Positions 17,719 to 26,500 are shown, numbered from the stretch's first letter. The stretch: 64,000 nucleotides of DNA from an uncultured Lachnospiraceae bacterium (GCA_910579645.1 CAJTVK010000003.1:1-64000), one strand, 5' to 3'. Notes: generated by a model from the letters alone, not told the origin. Program-made: numbers and translations.

Positions 17719-19608
17719 TCAGCCGCGGTATTCCGTACACATCCAGGACTGGAACATAAGCAGAAACCATATTTGTATCCGCCAAATCCCCTTTTCCGTA
17801 TAATCCTCCCAGATCCGCCTCGCCGCATCCGCGTCCAAAAGCCCCTGCCGCTCCAAAACCTTCCTGTCCGTCAGGCTTTCCGCCCATTCTCGCAATTCCG
17901 GCTTCCTCAGCCACTGATCGATCGGTATGCTGAATCCTTTTTTGGGGCGTTCCATCATTGCCTTTGGCACATAACGGTACAGCACGTCACGCAGCACCTT
18001 TTTTCCTGTTGTACCCTCTCTTTTATAGGCAATCGGCAGCGACCAGGCAAATTCCACTACATCCTTATCCAGCATAGGCACTCTGGTTTCCAAGGAAACC
18101 GCCATGGCCGCCCGGTCCACTTTCACCAAAATATCATCCGGATGATACATCAGCATATCCATCAGCATCACATTGTGATTGACTTCTTTCAGATACCCTT
18201 CCTCATATTCATTATACTTATAGGGACAATACTCATGGGTTTTGCTGAGCCGTTTTATGAGAGGATCCGTTTCATAGGATATTTCGTAAAGCTGCCCCGG
18301 GCCTTTCGCTCCCAAAAGGGTTCCTTTCGTCCGGTAAAGAGGGTTTTTCGCCAGCGGACTGTGAAGCACCAGACTGCTGCAGGGCTTCCGTATAAAATAC
18401 GGCACGTTTTTCATCTTCTTCCAAATCCGGCTCACCGATTCATAGGAGGTATACCCGCAGAACAATTCGTCCCCGCCGTCTCCCGACAGGGAAACGGTCA
18501 CATGCTCTCTGGTCATCCGGCTTACCAGATAGGTTGGAATCTGGGAGGAATCCGCAAAAGGCTCCCCGAACATATATGCCAGCCGCGGAATCACTTCAAC
18601 GGCATCCTTCTGCGTAATATACAGTTCCGTATGCTCCGTTCCCAAATGCCTTGCAATTTCCTTTGCCGCCACGGCTTCGTTATAACCCTCCGCCTCCATC
18701 CCGATAGTAAAACTCCTTACCCGGCTGCCGTGCAGCGACTGCATCAACGCAACCACTGTGCTGCTGTCAATTCCCGCAGATAAGAAAGCCCCCACCGGCA
18801 CGTCCGCTTCCATCTGCCCCCGTATAGACTCTTTCAGCAGCCGTTCCAGTTCATCCGCCGCCTCTTCCCTGCTTCCCCGGAATAAATTTTCCTGCCCCTT
18901 TTTTGCCGCCTCTTTCATGGACCAGTATGCCGACAGAGACAGATTCTCCCTGCCGAAAGGTGCCCGCAAAGTCAGCACCATCCCCGGCTCCAGTTTATAA
19001 ATCCCCTCATAGACGGAATAAGGTGCAGGAATATACCCGTGAGTAAAATAAATATCCAGAACTCTCCGGTTAATGGGGCGGCAAAAGCCGTCCAACTGAG
19101 CAATGGAACCGATATCCGAAGCAAAAGCAAAGGCTTCCCCGCCGATAAAACCGTAATACAGCGGTTTTTCCCCCACTCTGTCCCGCAGCAAATGCAATAC
19201 CCTATCTTTCTTATCATATAAAGCAATGGCAAACATCCCCTTACACATGGAAATGGCCGGTTCCACGCCGTATGCCTCCATAGCCTCCAGAAGAACCTCC
19301 GTATCCGATGTTCCGCGGAATGCCCTTACCTTTTTTTCCTCCAGCAGGCCGGCCGCAATTTTTCTGTAATTATAGATTTCCCCGTTGAATGCCATCACAT
19401 ATCTGCCGCTATGGGATTCCATGGGCTGTGCGCCATTGGCGGACAAATCCACAATAGAAAGCCTTTTATGCCCGAAAACTACCGTTTTGTCCTCCGATGC
19501 CCAAGTCCCTTCCCCATCCGGTCCGCGGTGATGCATCCGACGGTTCATCCTCCCGATATTCTCTCTCCAATCCCCCTTCAGATTACAAAATCCTGCAATT
19601 CCGCACAT
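17719..19608 (-). CDS. asnB: Glutamine-dependent asparagine synthase family amidotransferase
   Basis: A 629-residue class-II amidotransferase. Cys2 follows the initiator (MCGIAGF), the glutaminase domain shows HHRGPDGEG, RLSIVDLS and FNGEIYN, and the synthetase domain carries the pyrophosphate loop as SAGIDSS (277-283) and the SGDGGDELFCGY motif. Glutamine hydrolysis and ATP-dependent amide formation are well known for the family. Within a polysaccharide operon such proteins can amidate uronic acids, as proposed for WbpS of Pseudomonas O6, so a role in sugar modification is likely but inferred. A second copy lies at 21832-23727. AGGAG precedes the ATG. Confidence 0.93.
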   Translation of the reverse strand: MCGIAGFCNLKGDWRENIGRMNRRMHHRGPDGEGTWASEDKTVVFGHKRLSIVDLSANGAQPMESHSGRYVMAFNGEIYNYRKIAAGLLEEKKVRAFRGTSDTEVLLEAMEAYGVEPAISMCKGMFAIALYDKKDRVLHLLRDRVGEKPLYYGFIGGEAFAFASDIGSIAQLDGFCRPINRRVLDIYFTHGYIPAPYSVYEGIYKLEPGMVLTLRAPFGRENLSLSAYWSMKEAAKKGQENLFRGSREEAADELERLLKESIRGQMEADVPVGAFLSAGIDSSTVVALMQSLHGSRVRSFTIGMEAEGYNEAVAAKEIARHLGTEHTELYITQKDAVEVIPRLAYMFGEPFADSSQIPTYLVSRMTREHVTVSLSGDGGDELFCGYTSYESVSRIWKKMKNVPYFIRKPCSSLVLHSPLAKNPLYRTKGTLLGAKGPGQLYEISYETDPLIKRLSKTHEYCPYKYNEYEEGYLKEVNHNVMLMDMLMYHPDDILVKVDRAAMAVSLETRVPMLDKDVVEFAWSLPIAYKREGTTGKKVLRDVLYRYVPKAMMERPKKGFSIPIDQWLRKPELREWAESLTDRKVLERQGLLDADAARRIWEDYTEKGIWRIQIWFLLMFQSWMCTEYRG

Positions 19609-19626
19609 ATTCCCGCTCCTTCTGCC

Positions 19627-20703
19627 TCATTCCTCCTCGGCCAATTCCGCAAAATCCCCTTCCGCAATCCGCCTGGCAATGGTTCCCCTTGCCTGCTCCA
19701 TATCCGTTTTCCACTGCCCGTAAGCGGCATCCCAGCTTTCATAGCCTGCCTGCCCGCGCCTGTCTTCCAAGCCATATTTTCCTTCCAAATATCTGCCTAA
19801 AAATTCCGTGCATTTTTCTGCCCCCACCGCATTGGTATGTCCGCCGTAATCACTGAAATCCGAGGCAAAATCTATGCCGATTTCCTCATAATAGTCATTC
19901 ATGTTCAGAAATTCATACCCATATCCGGCAATGATTTCTTCCATATAATTGTACATCCTCTGTTTTTCTTCTTCCATCACCGTCGGGGACAGCAGAAATA
20001 ATGCCTGCAGGTCATTATCCTTCAGATAATTCAGCAGTTTATACAGACATTTCTCCTGATATTCCGGCATAGGCTCCTTGTCCGTAATTTCCGAAGTATC
20101 CACCGCCTCGCAGGGACCCACCTCATCCGTCATCACATATCCCTTTTCCTTATCCGGCTTTTCATAGCGGAAACAGGCAATCTGATCCGGCAGTACCATG
20201 GTTTTCCAATTGGAATGATATTTGAAAATATCGAAATAGTAAGTATACCTCTCCGCCTTATCTTCCACCATGGCATTTATTGTTTTCACCCGGTTCCAAG
20301 AATATTTCAGATTATCGGTGACCCCTCTTGTATATGCCATATTATTGGTCAGATCCGTTTCCCGCGCCGTATACATCCGCATTTCGAAAACAAACAGTTT
20401 CGGCTGCTGTGTTTTTCGCACTTCTTCCGTCAGATAGACAGCCGCAGCCGGCCGCTGCAGATTGCTGGATATGGGATAGGCCGCAATCCCGTATTCCCCC
20501 CAAAGCATAGGAGTGGCATAATACGGATACACCGGGCTGGAACCGATAAGAACCACATCAATGGTATGATCCTTTTCCGCATAGAATCCGGTAAACCTGT
20601 CTTTTACGTCTCCGTTGGTACGGATGATGTACGTCACGGTCATAAGTATATATAGGAATCCCAATAAAAATATAGCCGATTGCAATGCCTGCCTGCGAGT
20701 CAT
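19627..20703 (-). CDS. SGNH-like membrane-anchored protein, possible O-acyl transfer or esterase
   Basis: A 358-residue protein with one N-terminal membrane helix (about 9-27) and the rest predicted outside. The motif VVLIGSSPVYPYY (50-62) carries the serine of SGNH proteins, and SDYGGHTNAVG (284-294) supplies the D-x-x-H pair (D285, H289). The layout recalls DltD and AlgX-like proteins that add or remove acyl groups on cell-wall polymers. Neighbours are an asparagine synthase and a GT4. O-acetylation of the exopolysaccharide would need an MBOAT partner, and none is visible here, so the exact reaction is open. Confidence 0.8.
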   Translation of the reverse strand: MTRRQALQSAIFLLGFLYILMTVTYIIRTNGDVKDRFTGFYAEKDHTIDVVLIGSSPVYPYYATPMLWGEYGIAAYPISSNLQRPAAAVYLTEEVRKTQQPKLFVFEMRMYTARETDLTNNMAYTRGVTDNLKYSWNRVKTINAMVEDKAERYTYYFDIFKYHSNWKTMVLPDQIACFRYEKPDKEKGYVMTDEVGPCEAVDTSEITDKEPMPEYQEKCLYKLLNYLKDNDLQALFLLSPTVMEEEKQRMYNYMEEIIAGYGYEFLNMNDYYEEIGIDFASDFSDYGGHTNAVGAEKCTEFLGRYLEGKYGLEDRRGQAGYESWDAAYGQWKTDMEQARGTIARRIAEGDFAELAEEE

Positions 20704-20724
20704 CTTCCCTGTTTCTCCTTTTTG

Positions 20725-21822
20725 TCATTTGCCCATAGTTTGGCAAAAATATGCTTCCCATTTTTTATTTATTAAATCTGGATTTAACTTTTTCTGTATT
20801 TTTGCTGCATTTCTCCCCAACTTTTCTGCACATTCCTGGTCTTTCAATATTTTCTGCAAGTTTTCTTTCAGTTCTTTCCAGTTGTCCACCTCAGTCAACA
20901 ACCCGTTCTTTCCATGGGAAATCAACTCCGCCGGCCCTCCGCAGGGGCAGTCCGTGGATATGCAAGGCAGTCCCAGCGCCATTGCCTCTATAAGGGTATT
21001 GGGCATTCCCTCCGAATTGGATGACAATACAAAGACAGAAGCTTTATATATCGCCTCTGCCACATCGGATATGCTGCCGGGCAGATGAACCCTGTCCGCA
21101 AGTCCCATTTCCGCTGCCTGCCGGATCAAATCCTGACGAAGTTCACCCTCCCCGTAGATGACCAATTCATACTCCGGATACTTTTCCGCCAATGCGGCAA
21201 ACGCCTTAATAATCATCCTATGGTTCTTATTGGCGTCCACACGCCCAACCGCCACAATCCGCTTTTCCCGCTCTCCCTCATATGGCTTGCGCATAAAAGC
21301 AGGATGAATGGAATTAGGAAGAATCACTGCCTTTTTCCGCACCGCCGGCCCGAAAAATTTCCTGCTTCCCCGGCTCTGCAGCACAATTCCGTCAGCCAGC
21401 GGAAACAATACTCTTGCCGCCAACCGCAGAGCCGCGGAATAATATTCCTCCTTCGGCTCCCCCCGCACGGAAATAACCACAGGAATACGGAGCATGCGTG
21501 AAGTCAGCAATGCCATCATATTGTTTTTCCCGATAAACGAAAGAATCAAATCCGGCCTTTCCTTCTTCCAAATCCCCCTCAGCCGCAGAAACCGTCCGGC
21601 AAAATTAGCAATCCTGTTCTCCCCTATTTCATCCTCCGGAAGTTCCGAGAAAACACGCCGAATTCCGCGGCTGATACGATATTCATTTTCCGCCCGGTAC
21701 TGCGTCACTATCGTAACCCGATATCCCCTTGAATAAAAGTATTCCGCCAAATTCACCAAAACCCGTTCCGATCCGCCCTTATTCAGCGTACTGATAAACA
21801 TAGCGATATGTTTCTTTCCCAT
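20725..21822 (-). CDS. Glycosyltransferase family 4
   Basis: A GT-B enzyme of 365 residues. The N-terminus has STLNKGGSERVLVNLAEYF, the acceptor-side glycine turn. The C-terminal half has VAVGRVDANKNH, followed by NSEGMPNTLIEAMALGLP and STDCPCGGPAELI, which together give the EX7E-type donor site. It is a paralogue of the GT at 43983-45092, sharing the GGxERVxxNLA start and the TDCPCGGP block. The spacing to the second asparagine synthase gene is 9 nt. Sugar specificity cannot be read. Confidence 0.92.
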   Translation of the reverse strand: MGKKHIAMFISTLNKGGSERVLVNLAEYFYSRGYRVTIVTQYRAENEYRISRGIRRVFSELPEDEIGENRIANFAGRFLRLRGIWKKERPDLILSFIGKNNMMALLTSRMLRIPVVISVRGEPKEEYYSAALRLAARVLFPLADGIVLQSRGSRKFFGPAVRKKAVILPNSIHPAFMRKPYEGEREKRIVAVGRVDANKNHRMIIKAFAALAEKYPEYELVIYGEGELRQDLIRQAAEMGLADRVHLPGSISDVAEAIYKASVFVLSSNSEGMPNTLIEAMALGLPCISTDCPCGGPAELISHGKNGLLTEVDNWKELKENLQKILKDQECAEKLGRNAAKIQKKLNPDLINKKWEAYFCQTMGK

Positions 21823-21831
21823 ATATAGCCC

Positions 21832-23727
21832 TCACCCTGCCTGCTGCACATACCGACGGTACCACTGTTCAAAAATAAAAAAAGACCAAGACAGTTTCGA
21901 ATAATTTGCCCCCGTAGCCGGCCCGGCATCTCCGGTTCTTATATATTCCCGAATCATATCCGATACATAGGCCGCATTAAAAATCCCCTGCCGCTCCAAA
22001 TAATCTTTCCTGCTGTAATCCAAAAGCTGTTCCTTTAAAGGCCCACGGAGCCACTTATCCAAGGGAACCCCGAAACCTACTTTAGGCCTGTCCAACAGTT
22101 CCTTCGGAATATAATCGTAGGCGATATCTTTCAGAATGTGTTTCTTATCCCCTTTACAATACTTAAATTCATGAGGAATCCGATAAGAATATTCCATTAC
22201 ATCCTGATCCAGAATCGGGCATCTGGCCTCCAAGGAATATTTCATGCTGGCCCGGTCTACCTTACAGAGTATATCCCCCGGCAAATAAGTGTCCATATCC
22301 AGAAGCATCCTGCAAATCTGCCACTGCTTCTCCCCGTAACTGCTTTCCGTCTCATAATGGCAGGGCAGGCCGACCCGCTCCGTGCATACCATTTTTCTTG
22401 CACGCACTACATAATTGCTGGCTCCGAACTGTGTCTTTGTCTCTCTGTTACGGTTTTCCGCAATTACCCGCACCCGGAACGGCAGCTTTTCCGCCAGCCC
22501 GGTTTTATTGATAAGCGGCAGGCCGCATATCCCATGCACTGCCGCCCCTGCCCAATCCAGCATCTGCGCCTGCGCCACATTTTCATAAATATTATAGCCG
22601 CAGTAAAATTCATCCCCGCCGTCGCCCGACAGCACCACCGTCACTTTCTCTCTGGCCAACGCCGCCACCAACATGGAAGGAATCTGAGAGCTGTCCGCAA
22701 AAGGCTCGTCATAATATGCCGGAATGCTTTCCACCAAATCAAACATCTGCTTTTCGTCAATATACATCTCCGTATGATTGGTGCCGAGATAATCCGCCAC
22801 CTGCCCGGCATATTTGGCTTCATTGTACCGTTCTTCATGGAATCCGATGGAAAATGTCTTCACCGGCTCTTTGGAACATTCCTGTGCCATGGCGGTAATC
22901 AGGGAAGAATCATAGCCACCGCTTAAGAAAGTTCCCAACGGCACATCCGCAATCATCCGATCCGCAGTGGCCTTTTTCAGCAATTCCTTCAGCCGCCCTT
23001 TGGCCTCCTCATAATCTTTCACCGGATTTTTCTTCTGCTGTGCATATACTTTCCCCACATCCCAATATTTCCGCTTTTCCGTCTTTCCCTGTGCAAAAGA
23101 AAGCATTCCGCCCGGCTCCAGTTTATATACATCTTCGAAAATAGTCTCGGGTGCATTGATATACTGCTGATAAAGATAGCGGGAAAGCACCTCTTTCCGT
23201 ATTTTCTTCTCAAAACCCGGACATTCCATAATCGGCTTCAGTTCCGAAGCAAATACAAGATTTTCCCCGTCCTGCCAATAGTAAAGCGGCTTTTTCCCGA
23301 TCCGGTCACGCACCAAGTAGACCGTTCCGCATTCCCGGTCAAACAATGCAATAGCAAACATCCCTTTCAGCCGGTTCACGCAGTCAATCCCCCACTTTAA
23401 GTAAGCGGCAATAATGACTTCCGTATCGCAGTTGGAACGGAACGGATAATCCGGCATTTCCTCTTTCAGCTGCCCGAAGTTATAAATTTCCCCGTTATAA
23501 ACCACGCTGACTCTCCCGTTCTCCGAATGCATCGGCTGGTGCCCCAGCGAAGACAGATCCAGAATGGACAGCCGCCTCTGGGCAAAACCTACCTGATATC
23601 CCCCTCCTGCGCCATAAATTTCTTCCCCGCTGTCATCCGGGCCTCTATGGTACATCAGATCATTCATTTTTTTCAGCTGTGACAGACGAATATCACGCCT
23701 TGACACAAATCCGCATATCCCGCACAT
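21832..23727 (-). CDS. asnB: Glutamine-dependent asparagine synthase family amidotransferase, second copy
   Basis: A 631-residue protein with Cys2 (MCGICGF), MYHRGPDDSG, RLSILDLSS and YNGEIYNFG in the glutaminase half. The synthetase half has the pyrophosphate loop SGGYDSS (269-275) and SGDGGDEFYCGYN. It differs throughout from the copy at 17719-19608, so the two are old paralogues rather than a recent duplication. Free asparagine synthesis needs only one such enzyme; two in one polysaccharide operon suggest amidation of sugar acids or lipid-linked intermediates. That substrate is inferred. It follows the deacetylase gene by 75 nt, the second gene of the operon. Confidence 0.93.
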   Translation of the reverse strand: MCGICGFVSRRDIRLSQLKKMNDLMYHRGPDDSGEEIYGAGGGYQVGFAQRRLSILDLSSLGHQPMHSENGRVSVVYNGEIYNFGQLKEEMPDYPFRSNCDTEVIIAAYLKWGIDCVNRLKGMFAIALFDRECGTVYLVRDRIGKKPLYYWQDGENLVFASELKPIMECPGFEKKIRKEVLSRYLYQQYINAPETIFEDVYKLEPGGMLSFAQGKTEKRKYWDVGKVYAQQKKNPVKDYEEAKGRLKELLKKATADRMIADVPLGTFLSGGYDSSLITAMAQECSKEPVKTFSIGFHEERYNEAKYAGQVADYLGTNHTEMYIDEKQMFDLVESIPAYYDEPFADSSQIPSMLVAALAREKVTVVLSGDGGDEFYCGYNIYENVAQAQMLDWAGAAVHGICGLPLINKTGLAEKLPFRVRVIAENRNRETKTQFGASNYVVRARKMVCTERVGLPCHYETESSYGEKQWQICRMLLDMDTYLPGDILCKVDRASMKYSLEARCPILDQDVMEYSYRIPHEFKYCKGDKKHILKDIAYDYIPKELLDRPKVGFGVPLDKWLRGPLKEQLLDYSRKDYLERQGIFNAAYVSDMIREYIRTGDAGPATGANYSKLSWSFFIFEQWYRRYVQQAG

Positions 23728-23802
23728 ACGAAATCTCCTTTATCCACCACGTCATCCATTTAAGCTGCAGCCCGCACACCAACATCCTTGCATGACCTTG
23801 CC

Positions 23803-24558
23803 TTAATCTAAGGGTTCCAGAAAGCTGTCTCTATATTCCGCAAAATCCTTGCATTCCTTATCAATGCTGTCAATCAGCTCTATATACTTCTCCCTCACCA
23901 AAGTCTGATAATTCCCGTAATTATCATACCCTTTTTTCGTCCATGCAAAAGGGTGCACCAATATCTGTACTTTATCATGCCCGAGAATATTCTTCTCATT
24001 CGGATAGCCGTATCTCCATATATGGTTGGCATCCGACATATATTTGACTCCCAGCTGCGAATTCTCCGTAACATTCTCCGCAAACGTAAAGAACTCGTCC
24101 TGATAGGCATTGATAATTCCCGGCAGCTTAATGTTCTCGGCAAGTATTGCCGGCGACGGCCGATGGACGGAAAATTCCGAAATTTCAAAGCCTAACATTT
24201 CACTTAGCATATGCATTTCCTTAACAATCTGCCTGCGCACCTCCTGCATGTCCGTCATCCCGTTCAGGGCGAAATGCAGGCCGATGTTCTGCCCCCTCTC
24301 ATGCATATCGCAGATTAAATCCCGGTTTTTTCTGGACAGCAGGTTATAGGAATTATTGGTCCACTGGAAGAAGAAAGTGGACGTGAAGTCCATGCTTGTC
24401 TCCACCTTTGCCAACGCGTATGCCCGTTCCACGCTGTATTCCACGTCATGCCTCATAATAATGAACTTGTCCCTATGCAGTGCATCGCTGTAATTGCTCT
24501 GCAGTCCCGTTGACTTAATAATCCGTAGGATTTCCTTATAATCATTGTATGAAAACAT
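23803..24558 (-). CDS. Polysaccharide-deacetylase-like protein, first gene of the left operon
   Basis: A 251-residue cytoplasmic-looking protein. IMRHDVEYS (34-42) carries the aspartate of NodB-like deacetylases, GLHFALNG (93-100) holds a candidate metal-binding histidine, and VHRPSP and LVHPFAW follow. No signal peptide is seen, which suggests action on a nucleotide sugar or lipid-linked intermediate rather than on exported polymer. ATG 24558 has GGAG 7 nt upstream. An extended -10 promoter about 100 nt upstream makes this the first gene of the operon. The substrate is unknown. Confidence 0.8.
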   Translation of the reverse strand: MFSYNDYKEILRIIKSTGLQSNYSDALHRDKFIIMRHDVEYSVERAYALAKVETSMDFTSTFFFQWTNNSYNLLSRKNRDLICDMHERGQNIGLHFALNGMTDMQEVRRQIVKEMHMLSEMLGFEISEFSVHRPSPAILAENIKLPGIINAYQDEFFTFAENVTENSQLGVKYMSDANHIWRYGYPNEKNILGHDKVQILVHPFAWTKKGYDNYGNYQTLVREKYIELIDSIDKECKDFAEYRDSFLEPLD

Positions 24559-24659
24559 TCTTAATCTCCTTCTTTCACTCATTGAAAACTGCTTTTTCGG
24601 TATCTTCCGTCAGAAGCTTCGGTAAATGAATTTCCCGAATACAATGAAAGATTTTTACT

Positions 24660-24668
24660 ATTATACCA
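24660..24668 (-). promoter_or_regulatory. Extended -10 promoter of the left exopolysaccharide operon
   Basis: On the minus strand the sequence reads TGG-TATAAT, a consensus -10 with the TGn extension. No good -35 is present 16-18 nt upstream, as expected for extended -10 promoters. It lies about 100 nt before ATG 24558 and just downstream of the terminator at 24737-24779. The leader can form a short stem (TTCGG/CCGAA) around 24617-24640. No other strong promoter was noticed in the following 24 kb. Confidence 0.65.
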
Positions 24669-24736
24669 TATATTTCACGTTTGCTCACCCTTAACTGTAA
24701 AATTTCTGTTTGGAAATAATCACTTTCGCTGCTCAA

Positions 24737-24779
24737 AAAATGCTATAAAGTTGTCTGATTGACATCTTTACAGCATTTT
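24737..24779 (-). terminator. Intrinsic terminator of the MerR/GNAT transcript
   Basis: A 19-bp imperfect inverted repeat (AAAATGCT arms extended by TAAAG/CTTTA and GTC/GAC) with a 5-nt loop, followed on the minus strand by six T residues. It lies 40 nt past the stop of the truncated GNAT gene and insulates the accessory strip from the polysaccharide promoter. The plus strand has four T residues after the stem, so weak two-way termination is possible. Confidence 0.8.
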
Positions 24780-24819
24780 GCTCCATTTCATATTCTGTTT
24801 TCTATTGCGTTAACCTCTT

Positions 24820-24975
24820 TTAGTAGTAAAACCTTGGATTTCTCACCTGCGGCTTAAAAAAGGATGCGTTGCTCAGCAGTTCGTGAAGAAACCCGGCTCC
24901 GCCCCAGTCGCCCCTCTTGATTTCATTAAGCCAATGCTCTTTTCTATCGCTTTCAAAATAATCTATCACTCTCAT
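24820..24975 (-). pseudogene. Truncated GNAT acetyltransferase (N-terminal remnant, 51 residues)
   Basis: A 51-codon open frame with GAGGG 7 nt before its ATG, 16 nt after the stop of a complete GNAT gene. It begins MRVIDYFESDRKEHWL and continues NEIKRGDWGGAGFLHELL, which resembles the first 40 residues of a small GNAT family; the acetyl-CoA-binding core is absent. The last residues (KPQVRNPRFYY) do not continue the family pattern, so the fragment probably arose by deletion or recombination. It has a good ribosome site and may still be translated. Confidence in the GNAT origin is moderate. Confidence 0.55.
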
Positions 24976-24991
24976 TTTTCATCCCTCATAT

Positions 24992-25462
24992 TCATGGCAT
25001 TATAAATGAAAGCACTGTTTCCTCTTCATTCAAATGATTCACTTCCGGCTCATAGGGGGCAGACACAGCATTCCATAGTTTCTTCGCGCCACCGTTTTTC
25101 TCATTATACTTAATCTCCCATCTCCCCGGATGCTCTGCCAAAATCATTTTCGCTATGTCAAGAGCAAAATGCCTTCTTCGGAATGACGGAAATATGGTAA
25201 ACTCCGCCATTGTATAATCCGGATTCCAATCCATATTAGAGTATGGACAGAGCATCGCAAATCCTACCAGAACATCATCATTGTAGATGAAATACGCTTC
25301 TCTCTTCGGATCCGTGAAATAGTCGTCAAAGTGTCCGTAATGATAATTCCCCTTTTCATCCATCGGATCATCATAGAAGCTTGTCATCTCGTAAAGATAT
25401 TTCTGATTGATGTTCCAGAGCAAATCTCTGTCCTTTGCCTGAATTTTCTGTAATCTTAGCAT
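24992..25462 (-). CDS. GNAT family N-acetyltransferase
   Basis: A 156-residue protein with the GNAT core: a central strand pair around YFIYNDDVLVGFAML, then AEFTIFPSFRRRHFALDIAKMIL, where the RRRHFA segment is in the position of the acetyl-CoA-binding R/Q-x-x-G-x-G/A loop. C-terminal WEIKYNEKNGGAKKLWNAV is the usual helix. It belongs to a class often found singly in Clostridia genomes; the acceptor is unknown. GGAG lies 8 nt upstream of the ATG. It follows a decayed NUDIX gene and is probably transcribed from the MerR promoter. Confidence 0.85.
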   Translation of the reverse strand: MLRLQKIQAKDRDLLWNINQKYLYEMTSFYDDPMDEKGNYHYGHFDDYFTDPKREAYFIYNDDVLVGFAMLCPYSNMDWNPDYTMAEFTIFPSFRRRHFALDIAKMILAEHPGRWEIKYNEKNGGAKKLWNAVSAPYEPEVNHLNEEETVLSFIMP

Positions 25463-25478
25463 TTGCTTTTCTCCGTAC

Positions 25479-25657
25479 TCAAATTTTAAGAATCGCTGTC
25501 AATTCTCCGCCATCCACAAGATATTGAAACTCTGTCAATTCCAAATCATTGATAACTCTCAATAGTTCATCCAAATCATCTACTGCCTCTATTTCCGAAA
25601 GACTCCGTCTTGTATGAGACAAAGCACTGTCAACTCAACATTTTCCATTTTTGCCAT
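25479..25657 (-). pseudogene. Decayed NUDIX hydrolase (8-oxo-dGTP diphosphatase-like)
   Basis: Two fragments of one gene lie back to back. The first, from ATG 25657 with GGAG upstream, reads MAKMENVELTVLCLIQDG and then meets a stop; this is a typical MutT-like start. In another frame the sequence resumes as RRSLSEIEAVDDLDELL, then DLELTEFQYLVDGGE, ending at 25479, which looks like the C-terminal tail of the same family. The central NUDIX box (GX5EX7REUXEEXGU) is missing. An internal deletion with frameshift is the simplest explanation. Confidence 0.65.
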
Positions 25658-25713
25658 CTGTATACTCTCCAAATACTGTTTCGCATCATCGTTTCTTATC
25701 TTCTCTTAGTTCC

Positions 25714-25760
25714 AATGTCATCAACTTAAGTCGCAGGCTGCGGCTTAAGTTAATGACATT
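25714..25760. repeat. 47-bp near-perfect palindrome
   Basis: An inverted repeat with arms AATGTCAT, AACTTAAG and CGCAG matched on the other side by CTGCG, CTTAAGTT and ATGACATT, broken by only two unpaired positions and one base. It begins 6 nt past the stop of the MerR gene. No T-run follows on either strand, so it is not a standard intrinsic terminator. It may stabilise the mRNA 3' end, or be a recombination relic next to the decayed NUDIX gene. Confidence 0.75.
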
Positions 25761-25765
25761 GTCTC

Positions 25766-26500
25766 TTATTCAGCTTTATCACAATAAATCTGAATCGCCT
25801 TATCGACAAATTCTGCCGTACCTTCACCGCCGTATTCATCGATGTTCTTAGTAAAATCTCCGCCTCCGGAATACATCTTTCCCAATCCACTGAGAATCTT
25901 ATCGGTACAGGTATAAAGATTCTCAGTGATGAAATGCTGTATCCTTTCTACAAGATCCTGAGCTTCAGGAGATGCCGGATCGGTATTCTTTATCTCACCG
26001 GCTTCTTTGAAGAACAGCATAAACCGGTCAGCAAGAATATTATCCTCTTGCTCTGTCCTATTCTTCATTTTCTCCTCCATCTCTTTATATTCCGGTGTAT
26101 TCCCATAGAGTTCTTTTGCCTGTCTGGAATACTCATCCAATTTGCTTCTGTCAAAAGCCTTAAAGTCCATGTGCCTCACTCCTAACATTTTTATTCCAAG
26201 CGCAAAATTCATCAGGTTTTCAATATGCTCCTTTTTCAGCTTAAGCAGCTCTATCTGCTGCTCCAAAGCCTTGCTTCTGTCAAAATCAGGACTGTTTATG
26301 ATTGCCTTGATGTCTTTCAGCGGAAACTCCAACTCACGAAACAGTAAGATGTGCTGAAGGCGTTCCAGATCTGCATCGTCATACAGCCTGTAACCCGCAT
26401 CGGTGTGTCCCGTCGGATGCAAAAGACCGATCTTGTCATAATATTGCAAGGTGCGTATACTCACCCCGGCAAGCTTACTCACTTCATGTACTGTCATCAT
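25766..26500 (-). CDS. MerR family regulator with TipAS-like domain
   Basis: A transcription factor of 244 residues. The N-terminal MerR domain reads MTVHEVSKLAGVSIRTLQYYDKIGLL, with the wing DAGYRLYDDADLERL; a coiled-coil helix follows (about 80-105), then a TipAS-like effector domain (YSRQAKELYG, then EEKMKNRTEQE). TipA-type proteins bind small drugs and peptides and activate their own promoter by untwisting a 19-bp spacer. I prefer the start at ATG 26500 (GGAGG 8 nt upstream) over 26515. The promoter at 26531-26561 has exactly the 19-bp spacing. Its targets probably include its own operon; the signal is unknown. Confidence 0.93.
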   Translation of the reverse strand: MMTVHEVSKLAGVSIRTLQYYDKIGLLHPTGHTDAGYRLYDDADLERLQHILLFRELEFPLKDIKAIINSPDFDRSKALEQQIELLKLKKEHIENLMNFALGIKMLGVRHMDFKAFDRSKLDEYSRQAKELYGNTPEYKEMEEKMKNRTEQEDNILADRFMLFFKEAGEIKNTDPASPEAQDLVERIQHFITENLYTCTDKILSGLGKMYSGGGDFTKNIDEYGGEGTAEFVDKAIQIYCDKAE

